Translations under genes and position numbers: made by a program
The notes under the pieces: model-generated
Database searches by the model: none
Seen by the model: the letters and a program-made list of their open reading frames with translations, nothing else
Told to the model about the DNA's origin: nothing
Shown: positions 1 to 12,061 of the stretch, piece after piece
Layout: each line of letters starts with the position of its first letter
How positions within the stretch are numbered: the first letter of the stretch is position 1
NCBI GenBank assembly: GCA_036971615.1
Contig: JAYKKR010000010.1
Span: 372,001 to 436,000 of the forward strand
Source of the DNA: Amyloporia xantha
Taxonomy: Eukaryota > Basidiomycota > Agaricomycetes > Polyporales > Adustoporiaceae
Length of the DNA stretch: 64,000 nucleotides
Direction of reading: 5' to 3'

Positions 1-299
1 GAATGGCCCATCATGACCGAGTTTCTCAAATTGAAGGTCATACGCTTACGCGCTCGGGCTCGTACCACCACCTCATCCTCTGTGTCTAGATCACTGTCAC
101 TTTCCTCAGAGCAACTACCATCAATTGGTATCGCGTTAGCTAGCTTCACCCGCTTCTTTTCGCGTTCGTCTGCAGCCACAAGAGATCGTTTGCGGTCGGG
201 TGCCCCTGGAAGAGAAGCGGATTCTGAGTCGTCGCGAGTGTAGATGTTAGTAAAATTAACAAGCGCTGTGCGTGGAGGCGAGCTGGGTGATGAGAGCAT
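1..299 (-). CDS. 5' end of unknown Ser/Arg-rich, probably nuclear protein (partial)
   Basis: An open frame starts at an ATG at 299 (context CACCATG) and runs without a stop off the left edge, giving about 99 residues. The visible part is rich in Ser, Pro and charged residues. It has a basic patch (REKKRVK near residue 48), an acidic stretch (EESDSDLDTEDE near residue 67) and a second basic patch (RARARKR near residue 83). This looks like a disordered N-terminus with nuclear localisation signals. I do not recognise the family and the body of the protein lies outside the window. The gene is divergent from LYS12, about 395 bp away. Confidence 0.55.
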   Translation of the reverse strand, partial: MLSSPSSPPRTALVNFTNIYTRDDSESASLPGAPDRKRSLVAADEREKKRVKLANAIPIDGSCSEESDSDLDTEDEVVVRARARKRMTFNLRNSVMMGH

Positions 300-694
300 G
301 GTGAAACCGTAGGTGACGCAGGAGGAGAAGAGTCGCTGTTACCAGCTCTGAGCTACGCGCTCAATAAGCAGATAAACGACCGCGCATGCACGTGACCGTG
401 ATGCGCCGCCCTGCTTTCGAGGATCAACAAAATCGGAGAAAGGCAAGTAGGCGACATCCAAGAGTAGAAGAAAAGTCTTCGCCACATTGGCTGCGTTCAC
501 TGAACAACGATGTCGATTTCACGCGACACAGGAGGCCCGACCGCTCTACGTTGTACAACTTGTAATAACCTCCAGTCATGATAAGCACGTGAGGAAGAAA
601 TCTTGTGACGACGCGATGTGATTGGCCGAAGGCGGCTTGAAATTCGGTCTGCAACTTTCGCCTTACAGTCTCACAGCTGACTTGCTACTGCAAA
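300..694. other. Divergent intergenic region, left partial gene / LYS12
   Basis: This 395 bp gap separates two genes that start in opposite directions and should hold both promoters. I see no RNA gene or convincing coding stretch in it. Confidence 0.5.
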
Positions 695-2292
<1,598 letters not shown>

Positions 2293-2498
2293 GTAATCCC
2301 ATGTACCACAAAAGCGGAAGTGTAATACAGACTACCTTTGCATATATTCTCTGAATACCGACCCAGATAACGTAAGTACGAAACCGTGTGCTTGTTAGCG
2401 ACTGTACCAGCACCGACGATTTCCGCGAGAGGATAGCTGGGGAGGTGCCTTTAGGCAGCCCGCCCTAAACATATGCGTGGTCCGTGCGCAGTATGAGA

Positions 2499-2508
2499 AT
2501 ATATAAAT
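2499..2508 (+). promoter_or_regulatory. TATA box of the U2 snRNA gene
   Basis: An AT-only TATA-like stretch lies about 30 bp upstream of the inferred U2 5' end. The spacing is as expected for an RNA polymerase II snRNA promoter in fungi. It is in a gap of about 240 bp after LYS12. Confidence 0.6.
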
Positions 2509-2534
2509 ATCGTGTGGCGACGGTTTTGTTTCCT

Positions 2535-2720
2535 TACCACTCTGGCCTTTTGGCTTAGATCAAGTGTAGTATCTGTTCTTAATAGTTTAACCACTATTAT
2601 GGAGGCACCGCCTCCATTATTGGTTATCTAATTTTTGCCGCCCTTGTTCTTGAGCTCTGCTTGCAACTCGAGGACGCGATGACCTTGCCACTGCAGTACA
2701 GGCTTGTGTCGTCGGGGGAT
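2535..2720 (+). ncRNA. U2: U2 spliceosomal snRNA
   Basis: U2 pairs with the intron branch site in the spliceosome. The 5' part is nearly identical to metazoan U2: GGCCTTTTGGCTTAGATCAA, then GTGTAGTATCTGTTCTT with the GTAGTA branch-site recognition element at about 2565. Stem-loop IIa (AATAG/CTATT) and a perfect stem-loop IIb (ATGGAGGC-ACC-GCCTCCAT) follow. The Sm-binding site ATTTTTG is at 2631-2637. A 3' stem-loop IV carries the conserved CTGCAGTAC loop at about 2691-2699. The ends are inferred from the human alignment; the 3' end could be a few bases off. A T-rich stretch follows. No other copy is visible in the window. Confidence 0.93.
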
Positions 2721-3242
2721 CTCGCTTTTCTTTTTGTTGGCTCTGTTTTGATCTGCCAGTTGGTGGATTGAAGGAGTTGGCAAATGGAATAGTGATTTCT
2801 TATTGTTTCATTTAGTTTTCCTATAGCTATTTTTGTAGTGTTTTATGGTTGGATTTTGATATTTATTGGAGATGTAATGCAATATAATGTCTGGTGTTTG
2901 CTATGCATTCAGGTTGAGATACTTAAGCATTATCTATTGAATCTTGGTCAATACTTCATTGCAGGCTTCTAGTCACACAGATATGCCTTAACCTCAACTT
3001 CCGAGATTATCCGAAGTCTGGCACATCAATAGTAAGCTATGCAAGCGGAGAGCGTATGTTTCGTTGTCAAAGGAGAACATGAAGAGCGAAAGGGGTTGTC
3101 GGCCACACGAAAGTATCGGAGCAGTCAAGACTACCGATGGTAGCATCTGAGGAAATGAATGCGCGAACATCATCACGGAGACTCATACAACCATTACGCT
3201 TGGGATTACAGTTGTGTTGCAAGGGGGAAACTGTCTCCTAGT
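2721..3242. other. Intergenic region between U2 and QCR9
   Basis: About 520 bp, AT-rich just after the U2 gene. It presumably contains the U2 3'-end signal and the QCR9 3' untranslated region. No supported gene. Confidence 0.5.
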
Positions 3243-3598
3243 CTATGAGTCCTGGACATACTTGTCGCGGATGTCCTTCCACTGCTTCTAAGGGGACGTC
3301 AGTATACCTCATACAGCCGAATAAACGTATCGTACACACCCCTTGGTTCCATTTGTCGTAGAACGAAGTGATGGCCGTGTCGAAGCCAACACCAAACGCA
3401 AACGCGCCGGCGAAGATGGACGTCACATACACGCCTGTGAAAAATAGCTGTTTCAGCGGTTGCGTCACAAAGGGGAACAGGATGACGACTCACTGTTGCG
3501 CTTGACAAGGGTGTTGTAGAAGACGTTGGCAAACTTATTGACGGCATGTAAGCCAGGAAAGAGGGTTGCACGGTGGAAGACAACTCACGCTGACCATG
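3243..3598 (-). CDS. QCR9: Cytochrome bc1 complex subunit 9
   Basis: A small single-pass subunit of mitochondrial complex III. Four coding exons (3598-3590, 3533-3494, 3434-3340, 3287-3243) give 62 residues, the family's normal size. The first coding exon is only Met-Val-Ser. The protein has the typical start FANVFYNTLVKRNS, a hydrophobic span around TSIFAGAFAFG, then FDTAITSFYDKWNQGKQWKDI, matching the yeast/animal subunit. The mitochondrial uS11 gene starts divergently 158 bp away, so the two mitochondrial genes may share a promoter. Confidence 0.92.
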
Positions 3599-3756
3599 GC
3601 TGGTGTATGGCGGTCTGAATGGTCGTGGTTGCAAAGGTGAATGAAAAGGAGCGCCGGTCACGTCGATTCACGCAGACGCCCGCGAGCTAGCGCCCATACG
3701 CCTCCGAGTTTCTGCAGTGCTGCACTGTGCAGTGTTCAGTGCCTGTTCATCGCGCC

Positions 3757-4390
3757 ATGTCCGTCTCCTTGTTGAGACTATGCAAACCTCGCCTACGTGC
3801 AGCTGCGCGACCACTGGCTTCTGCCTTTCTGGCGACTGACGCTTTCCCACCTCCATCTGGTGATGCAGATGCCGAATTTTTCCAAGGGTTCTCTGACCAG
3901 CCAGCATCTGCTATTGACGACGGTCCACCCCTTGCTCCTGATACCGCGTATCCTCCCGCCGCGCCTCCTCCAGGCGTAAACCCCTTCAGAGAACCCACAG
4001 CAGACTTGCTCACACAAAGTCCGACCCACGTATGCTGTCTACGTCAAATCATCGCGTTCGAACACTATCACGACCCTCACGCGGCCGGATGGGAATCCTC
4101 TCAAAACTCTGACCGGGGGTAAAGTAGGGTTCAAGGGTGGGAACCGGTCCAGTTACGAGGCCGGGTACAAGTGTGCCGTGGAGATCTTCAAGCGGCTGGA
4201 GGAGGAGATGGAGAAGGACGACGTGAGATGGCAGCTGTACCTCAATGGGTTTGGGTATGGCCGGGAAGCTGTGCAGAGGGCATTGATGGCAGAAGAGGGC
4301 AGCAAAGTCAAGGCCGCTTTGGTGCGCATAACGGACAAGACGCCGATCAAGGTTGGAGGTACGAGGGCGCAGAAGCAGAAACGACGATAG
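3757..4390 (+). CDS. MRPS18: Mitochondrial small-subunit ribosomal protein uS11m
   Basis: A component of the mitochondrial 30S platform. The N-terminus (MSVSLLRLCKPRLRAAA) is a mitochondrial presequence followed by a Pro-rich linker. The C-terminal part from about 4020 carries the uS11 core: SNTITTLTRPDG, GGKVGFKGGNRSSYEAGY, and FGYGREAV, ending at a TAG at 4388. The N- and C-terminal parts are in different frames. The switch must lie between about 3860 and 4030. Two GT-AG introns would fit, ending at 3989 after a TAAAC branch-like site and starting at 3860 or 3923. One extra C in the run at 3981-3984 is an alternative. The identity is firm; the middle is not. Confidence 0.8.
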
Positions 4391-4959
4391 GACAGGCTGC
4401 AGTGAGTATCGTAGTGTCTCCGCGTTCCGTTACTCTCTGCTGATTTTGACGGACAGACGCTACACTCTCACTTCAATTTACCTCGCCTTGCACAGTTGTT
4501 CTCCATCTGTGAGCCTCGGCCACGGCTTCAAGTCCATGCCCATACTTCTGGGCCAGGCTCTTATCACTGCTGTTGCGTGGATGCTCGAGCTGCGGACAAA
4601 ATTAGCGATCCTGTATTAGCTGCTCAGCGTAATGAAGTTCCGGTCTTCTTATGTTGCACGTTGTGGTGACCAATGTTGGTTTATTTTTGCTGGCTATGCT
4701 CCGGATGGTAGAGTTGCTGCTTATGCTCGCATTCAATTTCATCGTCTATTCTTGCTCGTACTTGTGATCTTTGATTGAGGTGCCAGATCTTCCACGTTTG
4801 CGAGCTTACATCAGCATCCGCGCTCCTGTCAACGAGTACATTCGGCATGCGGCTGCGCTCTCTTACACCCCACCGCTCCTCTCTTTCTTTCCCCTTCACT
4901 TTTCTCTTCCTGCCACCATTTCGTTTGTACTGAGATCCGTTAGACCGAGACACACAGTC
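4391..4959. other. Intergenic region uS11m / hydrolase
   Basis: About 570 bp between two genes on the same strand. It holds a pyrimidine-rich stretch at about 4850-4920 just upstream of the next start, typical of a basidiomycete core promoter. No supported gene. Confidence 0.45.
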
Positions 4960-6529
4960 ATGACGGCTGCCTCTGCCTCAATACCCCCGGGGATACTGCC
5001 TCTGCCCCCTGCTCGAGAGATACCGTCAACGTTCGTCTCGAGTTTGAAGAGTTGGTAGGAGCAGTCCACGTGCTGTCATCTACGAACATGCTAACGTGTG
5101 CGAAAGGTGGGCTGCCGGAGAGAAGGAAAGCGCTGCGGCCGAGGAACGTCTCCTGAGGTAGCGTCATAAACAGACCGATTGCATGGAGTGTGTTCGCTAA
5201 CAGCCAGCAAGGAAACTGCCCTTCTTTCGTCCCGCCGGATCGTCTTCGACCTCATTCTCAAGTGAGTCTGGCGTCGTAGCGCAAAGCATGCGCGTGGAAT
5301 TGGGCAATCCGAAGCACTATCTGAACACGCTGGCGATAACACCAAGCGTGGGGCAGACGTCGTCGAACCACCCACCAGCGGTGCTTCTGCACGGGTACGG
5401 GGCAGGGCTGGGCTTCTTCTTTCAGAACTACGTCGCGTTGGGCTCGTGGGCTGGGAGAAGGACGACGTCGGTCTACGCGCTCGACTGGCTGGGCATGGGG
5501 CGGTCGGCACGCGTGCCGTTCTCGATCAAGGCGAAGCGGGACGACATCGACGGGCGCGTGCAAGAGGCCGAGGGCTTCTTCGTCGACTCACTCGAGCAGT
5601 GGCGGCAGCAGATGGGCCTGGAGCGGATGACGCTGATTGGGCACTCGCTCGGTGGGTACTTGAGCGTCGCGTACGCGCTCAAGTACCCGACGCGCGTGAG
5701 CAAGCTCATCCTCCTGTCGCCTGCGGGTGTGCCGCGGGACCCGAATAGCACGATGTACTCGCGCGAGGTGACGGACGCGCAGGACACGAGTGCGTCGAGT
5801 GCGGACCATGCGGAGGACGCGACGCGGCCGCGGATCGAGCGCGTGAAGTCCGGCCAGAAGGAGGCGCAGCGGAAGGAGAGCCGCTCGCGTCGCCTGTTCA
5901 CCTACCTGTGGGAGGAGGGCTGGAGTCCGTTTCAGGTCATCCGCTCGTCGCTGTTTTGGGGCCCGATGCTGGTTGGGAAGTACTCGAGCCGGCGGTTCAT
6001 TGGCCTGAGTGAGGAGGACACGAGGGCGATGAATGATTATATCGTCAACCTGGTTCTGGCCAAGGGCTCGGGAGAATACTGTGTCTGTGAGTCATGTTGA
6101 TTCATTTGATCAATATAGTCGTAATTAATGTGTGATCCAGCACATTTACTGGCACCTGGCGCGCATGCACGACGGCCTCTAGTAGACAGAGTGGCTGGAT
6201 TAAAGATCCCTGTGACCTTTGTTTGTGAGTGACGTTTCACCACTCTTGAATTTGTAAAGCGAATGTGAAATTTTGCAGATGGCGAGCATGACTGGATGGA
6301 CCCTGACGGTGGTGCTGAAGCTGTCGAGAACCTACGTCAGGCGGGCAATGGAGATGGCAAGATGTACATCATTCCTCATTCTGGCCATCATGGTGAGTGC
6401 CTCCACTCACATTGTCTCTTGGCTTTCTGACAATAACGCGGATGCATAGTATATCTGGACAATCCCAAGGCTGTGAACGACCTTCTCATTAAGGAATTAG
6501 ACCGTCACCAGGAAGAGGAACAATCATAG
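4960..6529 (+). CDS. Alpha/beta hydrolase of the ABHD5/CLD1 (ECM18/ICT1) family
   Basis: Lipid acyl hydrolase or acyltransferase family acting on cardiolipin, lysophosphatidic acid or related lipids, usually at mitochondria or lipid droplets. Six exons (4960-5054, 5107-5157, 5212-6086, 6141-6224, 6279-6392, 6450-6529) give 432 residues. The fungal SWW element is at the first junction. Also visible: the oxyanion-side motif LLHGYGAG, DWLGMGRS, the nucleophile elbow GHSLGGY, and the catalytic His in PHSGHHVYLDNP near the C-terminus. The acid is probably in GEHDWMDP. Exon 3 is strongly GC-rich relative to its flanks. The exact substrate cannot be read from sequence. The start could lie upstream, since the frame stays open to about 4771. 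Confidence 0.87.
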
Positions 6530-7002
6530 TTCGCATCGGTTGATACTAACAGGACATGGTCTCCTGATATTTTACAATGTTGTTCTCGGATGGGTTGGAT
6601 TGTAGAATAATAGAATGTCAACGTAGTCCTTGCATACGCACGCTTACTTTTGTATTCATCCATCTAATTGCATTGTCATTATTATATAGAGTTTTGGGCG
6701 ACGGCAAGATCAATTAATTTGACGCTGACTGGAACCCATCAGACAATGGTTTACAGAAATGGACATGTCCTCCTCGTGTACCTCATGCCATCAAAATGCA
6801 TTGGAATTCTCACAATCGTATTCTTCTTAATTCCGTACGGGTTGCTCTTCTTCAAGACAGCGTTCTCATATCTTCTCTGCAGCCCCAGGCTGGACAGAAC
6901 TTGTCACATATCTTCGGTCTGCACCAATCTGCGCAACTTAGCGTTGCCTTGAAGTGTCTGCTGAGCCAAATCGGAACTTCTTTGTAAAGCCACTTCTCGA
7001 GC
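6530..7002. other. Intergenic region hydrolase / SUMO-motif protein
   Basis: About 470 bp between same-strand genes, AT-rich after the hydrolase stop. No supported gene. Confidence 0.45.
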
Positions 7003-9229
7003 ATGGCCAAGGGTAAAGGGAAGAAGAAAGGGCCACCATACGACGACGATCCGGAGTGTAAGTACATCGTCATCGAGGATCCTTGGCCAGGCAACGCGAC
7101 TGGCAAGGATCGCAGACCCGTCTTTTGGGACCTCGTAGGCGCGTGGGTCCATTGCATGCTCGACAAGAAAGAGTATGCTGAGGCCATATACTCGGTGAAC
7201 ACGGTACGTTGAACAGTGAGAGAGTGTCGGCGGAGGGTACCTTCGAGTGCTTAAACCCGAATTCGATTGCTTTCCTGTCGCTGCAGCGGGCAGAGGTCAT
7301 AGTGAAGCTCGCGGAACATGTCAATATCACGCCCATTCTCGGAGCCCACGTCTGGCGGGAGTGCTTCACGGCTGGGGACCAGCGAGACATCAAGCGCGTC
7401 TCGTATGTGTTCGAGTACAACTACCGAACTAAGGGCGAGCCGGCGAATCGTATGTCCCCCCGCAACGCGACGTTCATTGGTTAGTTGCTATAGTACTTAT
7501 GAGAGGCGTCTGCCAGACCAATGGCTGGAGCATTTTCCTTCCACTGTCAACGATCAGCTTCCCGTGAAGCTCCCATATCCCCCGCCCCACTGGGCAACAC
7601 ATAATGGTAGAAACTGCAGAGATCTGGTCCTTCCGTTGCCCAAAACTCGTGTACGGACGCCTACACCTCCACCTCCCGAACCTGTAAGCACGCTTCCCAA
7701 TATGCAGAGACCTGTGTTCTCAAAACATTCGGTCTCGGTTAGAGTTTGTTCACGCCATACCAGCCCCCTGCCCACTTGCCAGACGTTCGTGCTGTTGAAG
7801 CTACTGCTGACAGTGTCGAACAGCTTAGTCGAGACGAGGAACACGAGGTTGAGGTCAAACCTGAAGTATCTCCTCCATGTTGTATCTGTATCATTGAATT
7901 TATAGCACCTGGAGTATTAATGCAGCATAATCAGGTCTTTTATTCGTCGACAAGCGCGATCCTTACGAAGAAGGTGGGTCTGAATAGCCAATACGGGATT
8001 TTGGTCTTCGATTTATACTTTATGCAGAGGATGCCGCACTTCAATTTGTGAAACAAGAGCCATCGGACAATGCTTCATTCATTCATGTCAAACTGGAGGT
8101 TCCTGACAGCCGAGTGAAAGAGGAGGCCTTCGAGGGCCTGCCGAAGAGAGAGGACCCTGCTCCCAGTAAGTCAAGTGTGATATATTATTCGTCGTATCTA
8201 CTTACACCACTCAACAGCGCAAAATCAGCCTTCCGAAGCCTTCTTGGCAGCATTCCAGAGACTGCAGCGAGCGCGCGCAGGACAAGGTCAGGCCCATATT
8301 GATCCTCGTGCTTCTGCTAGTAATAGCCTGACGGAATATTGTCACAAGCTCAAGCCACGACCACTTCACCGACACCTGACGACGGTGAGTCAGTATCATG
8401 GTGGAAGACCTGTTTTACTCAAATAAATATCACTTTGATTGTAGCTCTCATTTCAACACAACTTAGCACTGCCGACAAACAGTCGCGAGCAGAGACCTCC
8501 GAGCCAGGTGGCGATAGCCTTCATGCTGAGATTATTGTTTTCTGAACTGACAAGTTTGCTGCAGTCCAGGCCGTGAAACCCGAGCCGCAAGAACATGTAC
8601 TTCCTGTTCCCACTGCTTCACGGTCGCCCTCTTCACCCCAGGATCCTCGCATGCGACCAGGGTCTCGTCTTGCGCAGCCGCAAAACACACGATCGCCGCC
8701 CCCACTTGCCCCCGGTACGTACATGCTGTTCAACGTGGTCGTACTGCTCATTGTCATCACCTGCGCAGGCCGACAGGAGATAGTTGTAAAGCCCGAACCG
8801 CATGAGCCAGTCTTGTTTCCGCCTACACGGGTACCATGTAAGCATCTGCCTGCTCTACCTTCGTGTCGTATTGATTATATCTGATAAAAGCGACCTTTCC
8901 TCGTGCAGCCGAAGGTGTGTTCTACGATGCATCTCGCCTGTCCGATGAGGAAGCTGAGATGCCCATTGTGCAGGTTCAAATGCCGCTGACGCGTGTACAC
9001 GCGATCCGCGGTTAAAAAACAGGGAACGTGAGTACAGATTATTGGCGAGCGGCGCACTGTATAGCATCTGACGGACCCGCTAACATGTTTACAGCTGCAC
9101 CTTTGAAGCGACCCAAGAAGGAAGAAGACGACGGTGAGTACATTCTCTGCGGTTCTCTCCTCGACTTTGAATGCTTACTCGCTGCTAGGCTCCACGAAGA
9201 GGATTAAGATGGAATCGAATTATCAATAA
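7003..9229 (+). CDS. Unknown conserved-looking protein rich in SUMO-consensus motifs
   Basis: I do not recognise the family. A globular N-terminal part of about 180 residues (basic start AKGKGKKKG, then DPWPGNATGKDRRPVFWD and FEYNYRTKGEP) is followed by a long Pro/Ser-rich tail split over many small exons. Clear exons are 7003-7203, 7287-7449, 7517-7683, 7743-7878, 7935-7973 and 8028-8165. The tail holds the psi-K-x-E pattern at least seven times: VKPE, VKQE, VKLE, VKEE, VKPE, VKPE and, near the stop, IKME. It ends in a basic patch (LKRPKKEEDD) that looks like a nuclear localisation signal. The splicing between about 8290 and 8340 and around 9000-9100 is unresolved. A nuclear scaffold or transcription-related role is only inference. 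Confidence 0.7.
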
Positions 9230-9559
9230 GTTGCGCCATACTGATGTACAGCCTTCCTGACTCTTGCATATAACATGTTCCATAACGCCATAGTGCTTCC
9301 GCCTGCATGATTTCTGCATGCTGTGTCATAGCTGGTAACTCAATAGGCCATACCGCCTTTGTTCATGTTCTCAGACTGCCGTTCACACCAATAATAGCCG
9401 ATTTGATATGGCTACCACATCATTCTGTAATTCACTACTCCTCTTCAATGACAATTTCCCTTACAGGATATGGTCAACGATGTACCAACTGACTGCTATA
9501 CGCAACAACACTAACGACTATCAAGAAAAAGTCCAGCGAAGTCCAAGAAAGGACGACGT
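9230..9559. other. Convergent intergenic region before HEM1
   Basis: About 330 bp between two converging genes, presumably both 3' untranslated regions. Nothing else seen. Confidence 0.45.
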
Positions 9560-11728
9560 TTAAGCGGCGACCGCCACCTGAATGGGAGTCTGCAAAGGTG
9601 TCGGCGGGGTAGGCGAGCCCAGTGACTTCCATCTGCACCGTTTTCATGACCGGCTCCACGACAGGTCCCAACAAATCATTGAACTTCTCGCGAGTGATCC
9701 TGACCGCACGGCTGTCCACTACACGTTTTTGACCGTTGCGCAAAACCTTGGGGGCAGTGCCATCGACCAACCCGAGGTGTTCATCTGTCCAGATGGGCTC
9801 AACAGGCTTAGCGTTGGGCATGCCAACGCTAGCGCGTCCACCCTCGGCTGTCCATTCCGACGTGCGCTTGATCCCGAGTTCCGTGAAAGTCTGGTCAACA
9901 GCGTGAGCAAGCCGAGCGATCTGGTCGATGTTGTGTCCAGGAGTAACCGTGAAGCGGAGGCGTTCCTCACCGCGAGCAACAGTGGGGTAGTTGATCGCCT
10001 GGACATATACATTGTGCTTGGCCAGGAGTGTGTCCGACGCGTGCCTGGCAAGGGCAGGGTCGCCGATGAGGACAGGGACGATGTGGGAGGGACCAGGAAC
10101 AACAGGGATGTCGAGCGCTTCGAAGCGAGATTTGAGCTCCCTGACGTTAATCTGCATCAAACGACGGTCGCCAATATACTCTTTCTGATAAGAGATACTG
10201 GCACGAGCGCCTGCCATGTTTGCCGGGGGAAGGGAGGTGGTGAAGATGAAGCCAGCAGCGTAGGACCTAATCATGTCCACGAAATCGGGAGAACCTGCGA
10301 TGTAGCCGCCGATAGCGCCATATGCCTTGCCGAGAGTACCTGGAGGCGCCTCGTCGTCAGCACCGACCTTCGCGGAATAGACATGCGCACTAACCCGTAA
10401 TGATGTCGATACGATCCATGATCGAGCCTTTGATGGGATCAGGACTGTGCCCAGCACGCTGCTGCGCCTCGAAATCAAGATGCTCCGCGACACCGGCGCC
10501 ACGAGGTCCGTAGAGTCCGACAGCATGGACTTCGTCAAGGAAGGTCAGCGCACCATACTGTTCGGCCAGGTCGCAAATCTCCGCAATGGGCCCGATGCTA
10601 CCACACATCGAGTAGACACTCTCGAAGGCGATGATCTTTGGCGTCTCCTTTGGATACTGCGCGAGCTTGCTCTCGAGATCCTGCAGATCGTTGTGCTTGA
10701 AGATGACCCGCTTAGCTCCGGAATGACGCATTCCCTGAATCATGGAGGCATGATTCATAGAATCGGAGAAGTAGACACATCCGGGTAATTTGGAGCCCAG
10801 GGTGGCAAGCGTAGCATCATTCGCGACGTAGCACGACGAGAATACAAGCGCTGCGGGCTTACGGTGTAAGGCCGCAAGCTCTTCCTCGAGGGCGAGATGC
10901 ATGCCGGTATTACCCGCAATATTTCGGGTGCCCCCGGCTCCGTGCCCGTAGGTGTCCAAGGTACGGCTAAGAACGTCATTGGTCAATCACTTGGAACCAA
11001 GCCAACGCTAAATCATGTACGCACTGCATCGTCTCGAGCACAACCGGGTTGTTACCCATCCCTAGGTAATCGTTGGCGCACCATACCTCTACTTCGTCCT
11101 TCGGGTCCCCTGTATGCGCAATGGGGAACTTGGACGCGAGTCGGTTAATGTTGTTGAAGTAGCGGTAGGAAGCATCCTGATGCTTCCTCTCCAGCTCGGT
11201 CGTGTAAAACTTCTCGTAGTCGAAGCCACTAGGGGAAGCGCTCTCCTTAGCACTCTCTTTGCCTTTGCCCTGCTGGGCCGCATGGAAAGGACAGCCCGCG
11301 GCCGCGGCGGTAGCTGCTGCGGCTTTAGAGGTAGACGGAGCAGCGGAGGCATGGCCGTCCTTCGCCTGCTTGCCCTTGGCCAATTTCGCGAGATCGTCGG
11401 CCATGCGAGCAGCAGCGAGTGCCTTGGACGCATGCGGGCACTTCTCGATGTTAGTACCCGTCGGAACAGGGAATACACCCTTGTCCTGGTGGATCTGCTT
11501 GAATTCCGCAGTACCCGCCAAGCTAGCGTAGCTCGCAGCCATCTGGTTGGACCGGATGTGCAGAGCGGGACCCATGACGGGGCATTTCGTTGCTCGCTCT
11601 GTGAGACGAGAGATAGACGGGTAGCGCGACGAGGTGGACGTGCATAGGGTACGGAGAGTAGACGTCTTAGTGCGTCCGAGGAAGGGGCACGAGGACTTGT
11701 ATTTTGCGAGCGAGGAGAGCTTGTCCAT
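9560..11728 (-). CDS. HEM1: 5-aminolevulinate synthase, mitochondrial
   Basis: PLP enzyme that condenses glycine and succinyl-CoA to 5-aminolevulinate, the first step of heme synthesis. Exons 11728-11025, 10966-10395, 10339-9627 and 9589-9560 give 672 residues. The presequence region has four Cys-Pro heme-regulatory motifs (SCPFLG, KCPVMG, KCPHA, GCPFHA). The core shows [41 protein letters not shown] and the PLP lysine in TGTLGKAYG, which straddles an intron. The last exon supplies the usual fungal ending TPIQVAVAA; it follows a 37-nt intron with a weak GTCACT donor. Without that intron the frame runs on to 9474 with an unrelated tail, so I prefer the spliced form. Confidence 0.93.
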
Positions 11729-12061
11729 ATTGACGAAGAGAAGGTGGGAAGAAATGGGAGGACAGAAAGCCGAGGCGCTGCCTCTTATGGGGTGCGCTGG
11801 TAGCCAATCGGACACGTCCAATTTGTTGGCGCCCACTGATGGCCTGAAATGGTCATGGCCGTTGGGTGATGCCACTCGGATTCCTCGATCCCCGGTGCGT
11901 GACCTGCTGAGGCCATCATGCTTAGACTCAAAATCCATTTCCACGCCAGTCAGCTCATCGTGAGATATGCGAATAGTGGCAATGTTAATGAGACGACCAC
12001 CTGTCGTCGATCAATGCACAAGCTGATGTACATACTAGGTGTGAGCATCCATTAATGAGAC
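11729..12061. other. Intergenic region ARG8 / HEM1 (HEM1 promoter)
   Basis: About 333 bp between two minus-strand genes: HEM1 5' flank and ARG8 3' end. The frame of HEM1 is open upstream of its start, but no conserved residues appear there. Confidence 0.45.

Noticed and set aside
2588..2623. Near-perfect inverted repeat with AACCA ends, at first sight a small transposon end
   Set aside because: It coincides with stem-loops IIa/IIb of the U2 snRNA, between the branch-site element and the Sm site.
5446..5748. Overlapping frames in the GC-rich hydrolase exon 3
   Set aside because: They arise from high GC content; the alpha/beta hydrolase frame carries all the conserved motifs.
9582..10400. Open frame of 272 codons on the plus strand
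   Set aside because: It lies antisense to conserved HEM1 exons, has no motif of its own and reflects codon bias of the real gene.
11114..11647. Open frame of 177 codons on the plus strand
   Set aside because: Antisense to the HEM1 first exon, with low-complexity composition mirroring the Ala/Lys-rich linker.
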